NCBI GenBank assembly: GCA_030830145.1
Contig: JAURNO010000214.1
Span: forward strand, 1-6,368
Length of the DNA stretch: 6,368 nucleotides
Reading direction: 5' to 3'
Source of the DNA: Verrucomicrobiota bacterium
GTDB taxonomy: Bacteria; Verrucomicrobiota; Verrucomicrobiia; Opitutales; Seribacteraceae
The notes under the pieces are model-generated. The model was not told where the DNA came from. It did not search any database and was given only the letters and a program-made list of their open reading frames with translations. Of this stretch, positions 1 to 6,368 are shown piece after piece. Made by a program: the position numbers and the translations under genes. Each line of letters opens with the position of its first letter. Position 1 is the stretch's first letter.

Positions 1-1401
1 AATGGATTCTTGCTGGATGGCAATGTAACGGGAGTGCCGATTACAACCCCAAGCGGGCAGATTAAATCAATCGAATACAAAATCGACTGGGATGTTGATT
101 TTGCAAAATTCGCTAAACCGGATGGGACTGTCGAGATTGTCGCTTTTGGAGAATTAGGTCCGGTAGGAGGTTTCACGCCTGTATTTCCCTCCGCTTCGCT
201 CCTCGTCCGGGTTTCACCACCTACTCCTTGGTTGAATGAAAAATCAACGGCTTTGTCTATTTTTTCAGATTTGAGTGATTCAAACATGAGCACGAGACAA
301 GTCGAAGCACTTCTGGAAAAAATTAATTCAGGGGATGACGAAGTGCTTCAGTCATGGGCCAACGATCTAAGCGAAGTCGCCTCTTTTCAGCAAAAATTGA
401 GTGTTATTGCTGCCCGCCACATTTGCATGGGAGAGTGGCACGACTCCTTTCTTGATCTTGAGACTGACTTCAACAATTGGATTCCAACCGGAGCTGTCAA
501 TACAAGCTGGCTTGAAAATTATATTGATGCGGTTTTGTACAGCGACCAATACATAGCGAAGTATGGTATCGTTCCGTTGCTGGTTGGCTATGAAAACGAA
601 AAGGACATTCACGACTTCGATCTCAACAGGAGGTCATTTGCAGAGCGGTGTCTGACCAATAAGTATGGAGCAACACCCACTTTCCAACAAATGTTTCAAG
701 GATCCAAAAGAATGGTTCATTTTTGGAATAACCTGAGTGGAGGAAACTATTGGGAGGTTAGTGTTGGAGGTGTGCCAGCTGTCGGGGCGCCTGTATTTTT
801 TTCTCCACCACGAGTTGATTCACTTACCACAAATGTTTACCAAGCAGGTGAATGTGCGGTTGAATTTGTTAAGAAACTAACCGAAGAAATTCCAATCGAT
901 AATTTATCCTACATTCTTTACACCGAGCCACTCAGAAAGAATATTTACAAAATTGCGACCTTTATCCAGCTACTGTGGCGTGAAAATGCTGATCCTGTAC
1001 AAGATTCAGACATTAAAAGGCTTTCGGCCATGCCAATTAACGATGCGATTAAATCCATTCTTAACGACTATCGCTATACTTCCAGGTTTAATTTGATTTG
1101 GAAAGATTCCACCGTAATCGACGCCAACACTCCATCTTGGAAAAACGAGGAGTGGTTTGGTTACTTTTGGGACAAACATTTTCCTTGGGTGTACCATACT
1201 CAATACGAATGGATTTACATAGCCGGAGTTTCGCCAACTCAGTTTTGGTTTCATTATGCGGATCTCGGATGGTTATGGACGGGTGCCGCTTATTACAAAG
1301 GCGGGTACGTATACAGTAATAAGTTACAGCAGTGGATTTATCTTTCGCCTGAAAACAAAACTTACTATTCGCAGGCCTCTAAGTCCTGGGTGAGTTACTA
1401 G
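1..1401 (+). CDS. Large exported/surface protein, C-terminal part: Ig-like end, DUF4214-like helices, aromatic-rich tail (5' partial)
   Basis: The frame is open from base 1, so the gene starts outside the window; the TTG at base 10 is only an internal leucine codon. The visible 466 residues end at TAG. Residues 1-75 read like the end of a bacterial Ig-like domain (FLLDGN, YKIDWDVD, then GTVEIVAFGELG), followed by a PP-rich linker. Residues about 90-370 are mainly helical. Segments such as FAERCLTNKYG, TFIQLLWREN and DYRYTSRFNLIW resemble the DUF4214-type repeats of large exported proteins; this is recalled family resemblance, not a search result. Residues 385-466 form a tail with 9 Trp, 13 Tyr and 5 Phe in 82 residues. 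I infer a secreted or cell-surface structural or adhesive protein; no catalytic motif is seen. The signal peptide would lie upstream of the window. The next gene begins 18 nt after the stop, so co-transcription with the glycosyltransferases is likely. Confidence 0.8.
   Translation, partial: NGFLLDGNVTGVPITTPSGQIKSIEYKIDWDVDFAKFAKPDGTVEIVAFGELGPVGGFTPVFPSASLLVRVSPPTPWLNEKSTALSIFSDLSDSNMSTRQVEALLEKINSGDDEVLQSWANDLSEVASFQQKLSVIAARHICMGEWHDSFLDLETDFNNWIPTGAVNTSWLENYIDAVLYSDQYIAKYGIVPLLVGYENEKDIHDFDLNRRSFAERCLTNKYGATPTFQQMFQGSKRMVHFWNNLSGGNYWEVSVGGVPAVGAPVFFSPPRVDSLTTNVYQAGECAVEFVKKLTEEIPIDNLSYILYTEPLRKNIYKIATFIQLLWRENADPVQDSDIKRLSAMPINDAIKSILNDYRYTSRFNLIWKDSTVIDANTPSWKNEEWFGYFWDKHFPWVYHTQYEWIYIAGVSPTQFWFHYADLGWLWTGAAYYKGGYVYSNKLQQWIYLSPENKTYYSQASKSWVSY
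1153..1398 (+). repeat. C-terminal aromatic module with two diverged internal copies (protein-level repeat)
   Basis: Within the first protein, residues 385-466 contain two related units. Copy 1 (about bases 1183-1281) carries PWVYH, then EWIYIAG, then FWF and GWLWT. Copy 2 (about bases 1303-1398) carries GYVYS, then QWIYLS, then TYY and SWVSY. The shared pattern is [WY]-V-Y, about five residues, W-I-Y-[IL], about nine residues, an aromatic pair, then a final Trp. The nucleotide sequences have diverged, so this is an old protein repeat and not a recent DNA duplication. From memory, similar W/Y-rich tails end many large exported proteins in Opitutae; their role is not known to me. Anchoring, sorting or carbohydrate contact are guesses. 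Confidence 0.6.
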
Positions 1402-1419
1402 TACTCGATCTTTGCTGCC

Positions 1420-2478
1420 TTGACTAGGGTTGTCCACCTTACCCATTCCAAGGACCTTAGGACCGGTGGGGTCATTGAGGCCGTTATTCGATTGGACGAA
1501 AGCCTTCGTGAACATGGTGTCGAGTCCATCATAACCGACGACCCAAAGGAAGCACACGATACGGATAGCCACCTTGTAGCCCATGGACTTTGGCAATGGC
1601 CGGGAGCGGTAGCCCGCCAATGTTTGGCAAAATATGGAACTCCTTATCTTTTGTTTCCTCATGGTATGCTTGATCCATGGTTCAAGAGAACTTTCCCTTT
1701 CAAGCACTTTAAGAAACAACTTTATTGGTGGTGGCGTCAGGGTAGAATTCTTAAGGATGCCCAAGCCGTTTGCTTCACCACCGAAGAAGAAAGTAGACTT
1801 GCTCGGAAAACTTTTCGACCCTATGAGGCGAACGAGGTAGTGACGGGTTTGGGTGTAGGCGACCCGCCTGGCAAGGAAGAGAAGCAGCGACAGGAATTTT
1901 TCACTCGATTCCCGGAATTGAGAGATCGAAAACTATTGCTTTACTTGGGACGAATGCACCCAAAAAAAGGCTTGGATTTGTTGCTTTCCTCTTTCCTTGA
2001 CGCTTGCCTTGAAGGGGAGACATTGGTCTTGGCCGGCCCCCTTGAAAACCCTGATCGGTATCTGAATCAACTCTTGACTCAAACAAAGGGCCTGGAAAAT
2101 AAGGTCGTATGGACTGGGATGTTATACGGCAATTTGAAATGGGGAGCGTTGAGATCGGCCGATGCTTTGATTTTGCCATCTCATCAAGAAAACTATGGCA
2201 TGGTTGTGGCGGAAGCACTTTCGGTGGGTACACCCGTTTTTCTAACGGACAAAGTGAATCTTTGGAGGGAAGTTACGGAAGCCGGCGCCGGTGTAGTAGC
2301 AGAAGATGACGAAAGAGGTGTTGCTCGCTTGCTTCATGAATGGAGAAGCTCCCAGCATGTTGGCATGAGCAAGGCGTGCATAACTTGTTTTGAAGAGAAG
2401 CTTCATATTCGAAACTGCGCCAAAAGACTGATCGAACTTTTGAAGGACCCAAAGGGTGGGGAAGGAGACAAAACCTGA
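1420..2478 (+). CDS. Glycosyltransferase, GT4 type (GT-B fold)
   Basis: Predicted cytoplasmic retaining glycosyltransferase of 352 residues, a normal length for GT4, transferring a sugar from a nucleotide-sugar donor to an unknown acceptor. The N-terminal Rossmann half starts with VVHLTHS and the glycine turn TGGV (residues 4-18), and includes HGMLDPW (81-87), a motif common in this family. The C-terminal half begins with LLLYLGRMHPKKG (172-184), the usual donor-domain strand and basic loop. It carries the E-x7-E signature as Glu257 and Glu265 (ENYGMVVAE), followed by GTPVFLTD. I chose TTG at 1420 because it places the first beta strand directly at the N-terminus and no better start exists before the TAG at 1399. 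No Shine-Dalgarno sequence precedes it, so coupling to the upstream gene is plausible. Its stop overlaps the next start (TGATG). Role in exopolysaccharide, O-antigen or protein glycosylation cannot be separated. Confidence 0.88.
   Translation: MTRVVHLTHSKDLRTGGVIEAVIRLDESLREHGVESIITDDPKEAHDTDSHLVAHGLWQWPGAVARQCLAKYGTPYLLFPHGMLDPWFKRTFPFKHFKKQLYWWWRQGRILKDAQAVCFTTEEESRLARKTFRPYEANEVVTGLGVGDPPGKEEKQRQEFFTRFPELRDRKLLLYLGRMHPKKGLDLLLSSFLDACLEGETLVLAGPLENPDRYLNQLLTQTKGLENKVVWTGMLYGNLKWGALRSADALILPSHQENYGMVVAEALSVGTPVFLTDKVNLWREVTEAGAGVVAEDDERGVARLLHEWRSSQHVGMSKACITCFEEKLHIRNCAKRLIELLKDPKGGEGDKT
2460..2467 (+). promoter_or_regulatory. Ribosome binding site of the second glycosyltransferase
   Basis: GGAAGGAG lies inside the last codons of the first glycosyltransferase, with 10 nt between it and the ATG at 2478. 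It is the only strong Shine-Dalgarno sequence found before a gene start in this window. It supports the ATG choice and translational coupling through the TGATG overlap. Confidence 0.7.
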
Positions 2479-3596
2479 TGAAAATAACCATTCTTCAAGG
2501 AGCCTTTTTGCCCGTACCCGCTTTGCGTGGAGGTGCCATTGAGAAAGCCTGGGAAGCACTTGGTCAGGCTTTCGCGGAACAGGGGCACGAAGTAAATCAT
2601 ATTTCCAGGATGTGTGATGGTTTGCCAGCTCGTGAAAAGATCGGAAAGGTTACCCACTATCGGGTGAAGGGAGCGAACGCGGTATCGAATCCCTGGATGC
2701 TTAAATTGCTGGAAATCCCGTACCTGATTCGAGCCAAGAGGGTTCTCTCCGAAGCGGATGTATTGGTGACCCATGCATTTTGGGCGCCGTTGCTACTTCC
2801 CCGAACCCGGTTCGGTAAACTCTATCTTCATGTCGGCCGTTTCCCAAAAGGGCAAATGAAGTTGTATCAAAAAGCTTCCCGTTTTCAGGTACCCAGTGCA
2901 TCGGTTGCCGAGGCGGTCATTCGAGAAATTCCCGATCGAAGGAAACTTGTTTCTACCTTGCCTTATCCACTTGGTTGGAACGTTCCGCAAAGTACGCCTA
3001 TGGACGAACGACCCAAATGTCTACTTTATGCGGGACGCCTTCATTCCGAAAAAGGCATACTCGAGTTAATTCAGGCATTCGTTGGTCTAGCCCAACAGGA
3101 AAGAAAAGATTGGGTTCTGAAAATCATGGGGCCGTGGCGTGAAGATCAGGGAGGGGGAGGGCAGCAATACCTTTCCGAGCTTCAGAACTTGGCGAATGAA
3201 TACAAAGCTTCCGTTCAAATTCTTGATCCGGAGTTTAGCTCGAGCCAATTAATGGAGCATTATCAACAGGCACGGGTTTTCGTTTATCCATCATTGGCGA
3301 CAAAAGGAGAGACTTTTGGCTTATCCGTTCTTGAAGCCATGAGTTGCGGGTGCGTGCCTTTGGTGAGTGACTTGGGTTGCTTTCGAGAATTCGTTGTTCA
3401 TGGGAAAAACGGCTTTGTTTTCGATATAGACAGCATTCAGCTCGTCGACAACCTGAGGGCAGAATTGCGAAAAATACTTGATTCCGGAAATGACCTGGAT
3501 GCTTTCTCAAAGGAGGCAAGCAAACTCGCCAAAACTTTTGAAATCAAGAAGGTTGCGACGAGCTATTTGGAGGATTTTTCCAAGATGCTGAGCTAA
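2478..3596 (+). CDS. Glycosyltransferase, GT4 type, second gene of the pair
   Basis: Predicted cytoplasmic GT-B glycosyltransferase of 372 residues. The N-terminus MKITILQGAFLPVPALRGGA has the hydrophobic strand, proline-rich loop and RGGA turn typical of GT4 proteins such as those of the CotSA-like group; donor and acceptor are unknown. The C-terminal domain starts at CLLYAGRLHSEKG (181-193), with KIMGPW at 215-220. The E-x7-E signature is Glu278 and Glu286 (ETFGLSVLE), followed by AMSCGCVPLVSD and the HGKNGFVFD loop (308-316), all as expected for an intact active site. The glycine run at 225-228 (QGGGGQQ) sits where related enzymes have a flexible loop. The ATG overlaps the previous stop by one base, so the two enzymes are very likely made together and may act in sequence on one glycan. 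It is clearly diverged from its neighbour, so it is not a recent tandem copy. Confidence 0.9.
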   Translation: MKITILQGAFLPVPALRGGAIEKAWEALGQAFAEQGHEVNHISRMCDGLPAREKIGKVTHYRVKGANAVSNPWMLKLLEIPYLIRAKRVLSEADVLVTHAFWAPLLLPRTRFGKLYLHVGRFPKGQMKLYQKASRFQVPSASVAEAVIREIPDRRKLVSTLPYPLGWNVPQSTPMDERPKCLLYAGRLHSEKGILELIQAFVGLAQQERKDWVLKIMGPWREDQGGGGQQYLSELQNLANEYKASVQILDPEFSSSQLMEHYQQARVFVYPSLATKGETFGLSVLEAMSCGCVPLVSDLGCFREFVVHGKNGFVFDIDSIQLVDNLRAELRKILDSGNDLDAFSKEASKLAKTFEIKKVATSYLEDFSKMLS

Positions 3597-3606
3597 ATAT
3601 TTCTTT

Positions 3607-3636
3607 CTGATACAACCTAAAACCCTTGGATATAAT
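3607..3636 (+). promoter_or_regulatory. Putative sigma-70-type promoter for the thioredoxin-like gene
   Basis: A perfect TATAAT at 3631-3636 is preceded after an 18-bp spacer by CTGATA at 3607-3612 (four of six matches to TTGACA). It lies in the 64-bp gap between the second glycosyltransferase and the thioredoxin-like gene. A start site would fall near 3643, leaving a leader of about 18 nt. It suggests that the thioredoxin-like gene has its own promoter. One perfect hexamer in A/T-rich DNA can arise by chance. Confidence 0.4.
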
Positions 3637-3647
3637 GCTCAATATCC
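3628..3647. repeat. Small inverted repeat overlapping the putative -10 box
   Basis: GGATAT (3628-3633) and ATATCC (3642-3647) are perfect inverted copies separated by 8 nt. The left arm overlaps the TATAAT hexamer and the right arm covers the expected start site. This could be an operator for a dimeric regulator or a weak 5' hairpin. The stem is short and A/T-rich with no T-run after it, so it is not a terminator for the upstream gene. Confidence 0.3.
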
Positions 3648-3660
3648 TTAGTGTATCGAT

Positions 3661-4212
3661 ATGAAGAAAACCTATTGCCCGCCCCACATTTTCTTCCTTT
3701 GTGGAATCCTATCGTGTTGGATATTTGGTTTCGCAGCGTTAGTCCATGGCGATGAAACACTGGCATCCCCTGAAGAAAGTTCACCCGAGCCTATCTCCCT
3801 GCGTGGCGACCTTTTGGATCAGAGTGGCGAAAAAGTCTCCCCTCAAGTTCTTGAAGGTAAATTCGTCGGGCTCTATTTTTCGGCCAGTTGGTGTGGACCT
3901 TGCCGGGCATTCACGCCTTCTTTGATCAAGTTCAGGGAAGCTCATAAGGAAAATTTCGAAGTGGTTTTGATTGGTGCGGATGGAAGCTCGAAGGCACAGG
4001 CTAATTATATGATGAAATACAAAATGCCTTGGCTTGCGTTGAAAAATCAGTCTCGGGAGGCAACGGAAATTCGCAAATCACTTCAGGTTCCTCATATACC
4101 TTTTTTGGTCATACTTGATCCGGGAGGTAAGATCGTCAGCAAGAACGGCAGAAAGGAAATTTCTCGTTCGGGCGATGATGCGTTCGCAACTTGGAAGAAG
4201 TTGCCGAAGTAA
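3661..4212 (+). CDS. Exported thioredoxin-fold protein, TlpA/nucleoredoxin type
   Basis: A 183-residue predicted thiol-disulfide oxidoreductase acting outside the cytoplasm. The N-terminus has MKK, a hydrophobic core at about 10-28 and a possible signal peptidase site after VHG (residue 30); Cys19 is not in a good lipobox. A low-complexity acidic Ser/Pro/Glu linker (31-45) leads into the thioredoxin fold. The active site is WCGPC with Cys78 and Cys81, in LYFSASWCGPCRAFTPSL, the nucleoredoxin/tryparedoxin-like form. The later PHIPFLVILD (144-153) contains the conserved proline (Pro147) that faces the active site, and MPWLAL (122-127) is also typical of this group. The redox pair is intact, so activity is expected; whether it reduces or oxidises partners is unknown. 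No Shine-Dalgarno sequence is seen before the ATG. A promoter-like element lies just upstream, and hisF converges on it. No obvious functional link to either neighbour. Confidence 0.88.
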   Translation: MKKTYCPPHIFFLCGILSCWIFGFAALVHGDETLASPEESSPEPISLRGDLLDQSGEKVSPQVLEGKFVGLYFSASWCGPCRAFTPSLIKFREAHKENFEVVLIGADGSSKAQANYMMKYKMPWLALKNQSREATEIRKSLQVPHIPFLVILDPGGKIVSKNGRKEISRSGDDAFATWKKLPK

Positions 4213-4223
4213 AAGGAAAAAAA

Positions 4224-4985
4224 TCAAAGACGGACAGGAATGCCCTTATTCCTCATCACTTGCTTGGTTTCCGGGATCGTGCATTCGCCGAAGTGAAAAA
4301 TACTTGCCGCCAAGACGGCACTTGCTTTGCCCTTGAGGATTCCTTCCGCCATGTGCTCGGGGTTTCCAACCCCGCCTGATGCAATGACTGGGACTTCGAC
4401 CGATTCACTTACTGCACAGGTGAGATCAAGATCGAAACCTTCCTTCGTACCGTCGCGGTCCATGCTTGTGAGAAGAATTTCGCCTGCTCCTCGAGATACG
4501 ACTTCCTTGGCCCATTCAACCGCATCCAACGGGGTTTCTTTGCGGCCGCCGTGGGTATAGACCCACCAACCGCTCCCGTCCTCTTTTCTTTTTGCGTCGA
4601 TTGCCACGACGATGCATTGATTACCGAATGTTTGCGATGCGTCGTTTACGAGAGATGGATTTAGGATTGCCGCGGTGTTCAGGCTTACCTTGTCGGCTCC
4701 GGCCAAAAGCATTTCCCGAATGTTCTCCACGGTTCGGATTCCTCCACCGACAGTTAGGGGCATGAAGCAGGTCGAGGCGGTTCTTTCCACCACGTCTTTC
4801 ATTGTGTTACGCTCGTCGCTTGATGCCGTTATGTCGAGAAAGACAAGTTCGTCGGCACCTTGCTCTTCATAGGCTTGGGCAACCAATACGGGGTCTCCAG
4901 CGTCCCTAATTTGCTTGAATTTAATGCCTTTTACAACCCGACCGTCGTCAACGTCCAGGCATGGAATGACACGGGCCGATAACAT
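4224..4985 (-). CDS. hisF: Imidazole glycerol phosphate synthase, cyclase subunit HisF
   Basis: Cytoplasmic histidine biosynthesis enzyme. With the glutaminase subunit HisH it turns PRFAR and ammonia into imidazole glycerol phosphate and AICAR. The 253-residue length is the usual one for this (beta/alpha)8 barrel. The N-terminus has RVIPCLDV with catalytic Asp11, followed by GRVVKG. The second catalytic Asp is Asp130 in IVVAIDAKR. The phosphate-binding loops are visible as TVGGGIRT (78-85) and [10 protein letters not shown] (201-210); [15 protein letters not shown] (174-188) is also highly characteristic. The ATG at 4985 gives the canonical start; no Shine-Dalgarno sequence precedes it. The partial gene upstream on the same strand ends 51 bp away, so hisF may be read from a promoter farther upstream, or from one not recognised in the gap. 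No other his gene is in the window, so the pathway is likely dispersed. Its 3' end faces the thioredoxin-like gene with 11 bp between stops. Confidence 0.98.
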   Translation of the reverse strand: MLSARVIPCLDVDDGRVVKGIKFKQIRDAGDPVLVAQAYEEQGADELVFLDITASSDERNTMKDVVERTASTCFMPLTVGGGIRTVENIREMLLAGADKVSLNTAAILNPSLVNDASQTFGNQCIVVAIDAKRKEDGSGWWVYTHGGRKETPLDAVEWAKEVVSRGAGEILLTSMDRDGTKEGFDLDLTCAVSESVEVPVIASGGVGNPEHMAEGILKGKASAVLAASIFHFGECTIPETKQVMRNKGIPVRL

Positions 4986-5004
4986 GTCGGGTCAGTTGAA
5001 TCGA

Positions 5005-5026
5005 TGACCTATGAACCTAAAGGTCA
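5005..5026. repeat. Inverted repeat upstream of hisF
   Basis: TGACCT (5005-5010) and AGGTCA (5021-5026) are perfect inverted copies separated by 10 nt, in the 51-bp gap between the upstream gene and hisF. A smaller palindrome, ACCT-AA-AGGT, lies at 5015-5024. No T-run follows on the minus strand, so it is not a standard terminator. It could be an operator or a hairpin in the hisF leader, about 20 nt before the start codon. Chance is also possible for arms of this length. Confidence 0.3.
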
Positions 5027-5036
5027 CGCAAGAGTT

Positions 5037-6368
5037 CTATTCGTCCGCAAATGCGACGTCGGGGTGGTAGGAAAGGACAAGCTTATACTGCTGTCCAGGG
5101 CGCATGTTCAAAGGGTGGTCGCGAACAAGATATTGTACGTAATGCATGTTCCCGGCATAACCACGGTAATCTGGGTCTTCGGTAACGGTCTCGAAAGAGC
5201 CCCATGAAGCCTGGAAGTCATCAACTTCGACGTTCGCCCGAAGCCCAGCCTCTCCTTGTCGAAGCGTGGTCCCAAGACGGTGGGTGGAATGCGGAGAACC
5301 GATAACCAAGGCCAACCTCATTTTATCCATCGAAACCGGATTTTTCACTTTGAATACGAATTCAGACTGAACTTTTCCGTCGCCGAATGACCATTGAACT
5401 TGGCAACTTCCCAATCCGTATGCGAAAGATCCATCCGTTTTGACTAAATCCGGTTGATCGAAGCGAAGATAAAATGACTTCTTCAATCCAATGCCCGTTA
5501 CGCAATTTTTGCCGTAATAAGATGGAATCACAACTTGGTCTCCAAAAGTAAGTTCCGGAAGCATGACCGGGAGGTATTTGTTGACTGGCCAATCAAAAAT
5601 GCCCGAACAGTGTGGAAAAGCAAGGTTGTCGGAGCCCAATTCCTTTCCGGGGCCTATGAGAGGCAATTGGTATTGCAAGCCGATATTCTCGTCCCGGAAA
5701 AGAAAGAGGCCATGCTCCTTTTTGTGGGATTTGTCGAAAATGACGAATCGCCCTGCGGTTTTGGCGCGATTGGGAGGAGGGACGGCAAGCGAACCTCCGA
5801 TCACGCGAGCCAATCGTGACCACTGGCAAAGATAACGGGCGGCATCGAAGTTCGCCATGCGGGTCGTGTGGTTATCGACCGTATTGCGTTCTTCGTCCCT
5901 GATCATGAGGTCCCCCTTTTCCTGGTCAATGTAGGTGACGAAAAAGTATTGAAAAAGGCGTCTCAGCGTATCCAAGTAGAGAGGCATTTTCTCGGAGCTG
6001 ATCCAATTGTCGCGCATTGCCTGTAAGATCATGCTTATGCAATGCAACTGACCGTAAGCGCCGATGGAGCGTCCATAATTCCATCCGAGACCGTCTTGTC
6101 GGGCAAGATCGGGAAGCATGCGAAGATATTTTTCCGCAAAGGTGCGTAATTTGGGGAGTTTCCGGTCCTTCAGGTGCACGGTGGCATGAAGCTGCAGGTC
6201 CTGCCTTACGAATATGAAGGAAAGTAGTCCATAAATATCATATACGCCAGCTGGTCCGCTGGGGTCGTCATTGCAGAATCCCCCGGAACTGTTTTTTTCG
6301 ATACCCTCGACAAAGAGATCGATAACCTTGCCCGTATCGTCTTTCTTGGTTAGTCCGAAACTAAATCG
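5037..6368 (-). CDS. Protein of unknown function, predicted helical toroid plus beta-sandwich, lyase/DUF2264-like (5' partial)
   Basis: The frame stays open to the window edge, so the N-terminus is missing; the GTG at 6179-6177 is internal. The visible 443 residues end in TAG at 5039-5037. The first half is helical: YDIYGLLSF (about 43-51), FAEKYLRMLPDLARQDG, then WNYGRSIGAYGQLHC (96-110) and FDAARYLCQWSRLARVIGG. A tyrosine-glycine-arginine-serine motif after a helix of this kind recalls DUF2264 and other (alpha/alpha) toroid proteins acting on polysaccharides. From about residue 200 the sequence turns into beta strands (FVIFDKS, GLFLFRDENIGLQYQLPL, QSEFVFKVKNP, MRLALVIGSPHS, YKLVLSYHPD), like the C-terminal sandwich of heparinase-type lyases. 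This is architecture reading, not a recognised family match. No secretion signal can be judged. An uncharacterised glycan-processing enzyme is the best guess. It is co-directional with hisF. Confidence 0.75.
   Translation of the reverse strand, partial: RFSFGLTKKDDTGKVIDLFVEGIEKNSSGGFCNDDPSGPAGVYDIYGLLSFIFVRQDLQLHATVHLKDRKLPKLRTFAEKYLRMLPDLARQDGLGWNYGRSIGAYGQLHCISMILQAMRDNWISSEKMPLYLDTLRRLFQYFFVTYIDQEKGDLMIRDEERNTVDNHTTRMANFDAARYLCQWSRLARVIGGSLAVPPPNRAKTAGRFVIFDKSHKKEHGLFLFRDENIGLQYQLPLIGPGKELGSDNLAFPHCSGIFDWPVNKYLPVMLPELTFGDQVVIPSYYGKNCVTGIGLKKSFYLRFDQPDLVKTDGSFAYGLGSCQVQWSFGDGKVQSEFVFKVKNPVSMDKMRLALVIGSPHSTHRLGTTLRQGEAGLRANVEVDDFQASWGSFETVTEDPDYRGYAGNMHYVQYLVRDHPLNMRPGQQYKLVLSYHPDVAFADE

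Noticed and set aside
1402..1419. Gap after the surface protein as a possible terminator or promoter
   Set aside because: 18 nt is too short and contains no hairpin, T-run or promoter hexamers.
1324..1764. Minus-strand open frame of 146 codons across the surface protein/glycosyltransferase junction
   Set aside because: It is antisense to two well-supported genes, shows no domain, and has no recognisable start signal.
2403..2774. Minus-strand open frame of 123 codons opposite the two glycosyltransferases
   Set aside because: It is a shadow of conserved coding sequence; the protein has no recognisable motif.
3149..3161. G-rich run (GGG, GGGGG, GGG separated by single A) as a possible G-quadruplex
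   Set aside because: Only three G-runs of three or more are present, and the stretch encodes a Gly-rich loop expected at this place in GT4 enzymes.
1420..3596. The two glycosyltransferases as a recent tandem duplication
   Set aside because: They share only the GT4 signature motifs; the N-terminal halves and the loop regions differ throughout.
4217..4253. AGGAAT/ATTCCT inverted repeat (6-nt loop) near the hisF 3' end with a run of seven T on the minus strand
   Set aside because: The stem is only 6 bp and A/T-rich, lies inside hisF, and is 12 nt away from the T-run; a normal intrinsic terminator has them adjacent.
6292..6298. Run of seven T as a possible frameshift site in the right-edge gene
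   Set aside because: The frame reads through it without a break and the amino acid sequence stays plausible on both sides.

Overview
The window is ordinary-looking bacterial chromosome of moderate G+C. The best lineage clue is the first protein. Its tail is an aromatic-rich module that I associate from memory with large exported proteins of Verrucomicrobia, especially the Opitutae/Puniceicoccales. Three of the four gene starts visible here have no recognisable Shine-Dalgarno sequence, which fits but does not prove that placement. I treat the taxonomy as an inference.

Left part, plus strand (1-3596): three tightly packed co-directional genes. The first is the C-terminal part of a large, probably cell-surface protein, cut by the left window edge. 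It shows the end of an Ig-like domain, a helical DUF4214-like region and a C-terminal module in which one third of the residues are aromatic. After an 18-nt gap comes a GT4-type glycosyltransferase with a TTG start, followed by a second GT4-type glycosyltransferase whose ATG overlaps the previous stop by one base. The arrangement suggests a glycan or exopolysaccharide locus, or a surface protein co-transcribed with sugar transferases. No sugar substrate can be assigned.

Middle (3597-4212): a short intergenic region holds a perfect TATAAT box overlapped by a small inverted repeat. It is followed by an exported thioredoxin-fold protein of the TlpA/nucleoredoxin type with an intact WCGPC active site.

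Right part, minus strand (4224-6368): hisF, the cyclase subunit of imidazole glycerol phosphate synthase, converges on the thioredoxin gene with only 11 bp between their stop codons. Upstream of hisF on the same strand, after 51 bp, lies the 3' part of a gene cut by the right window edge. Its product looks like a helical-toroid plus beta-sandwich protein, as in polysaccharide lyases or DUF2264 proteins, but I do not recognise the family with confidence.

There are no RNA genes, CRISPR arrays, insertion sequences, attachment sites or origins that I can support. No gene-free stretch exceeds 64 bp. I found no convincing new defence or mobile system. The most unusual features are the aromatic tail module of the first protein and its linkage, by one continuous frame broken only by a TAG, to the glycosyltransferase.
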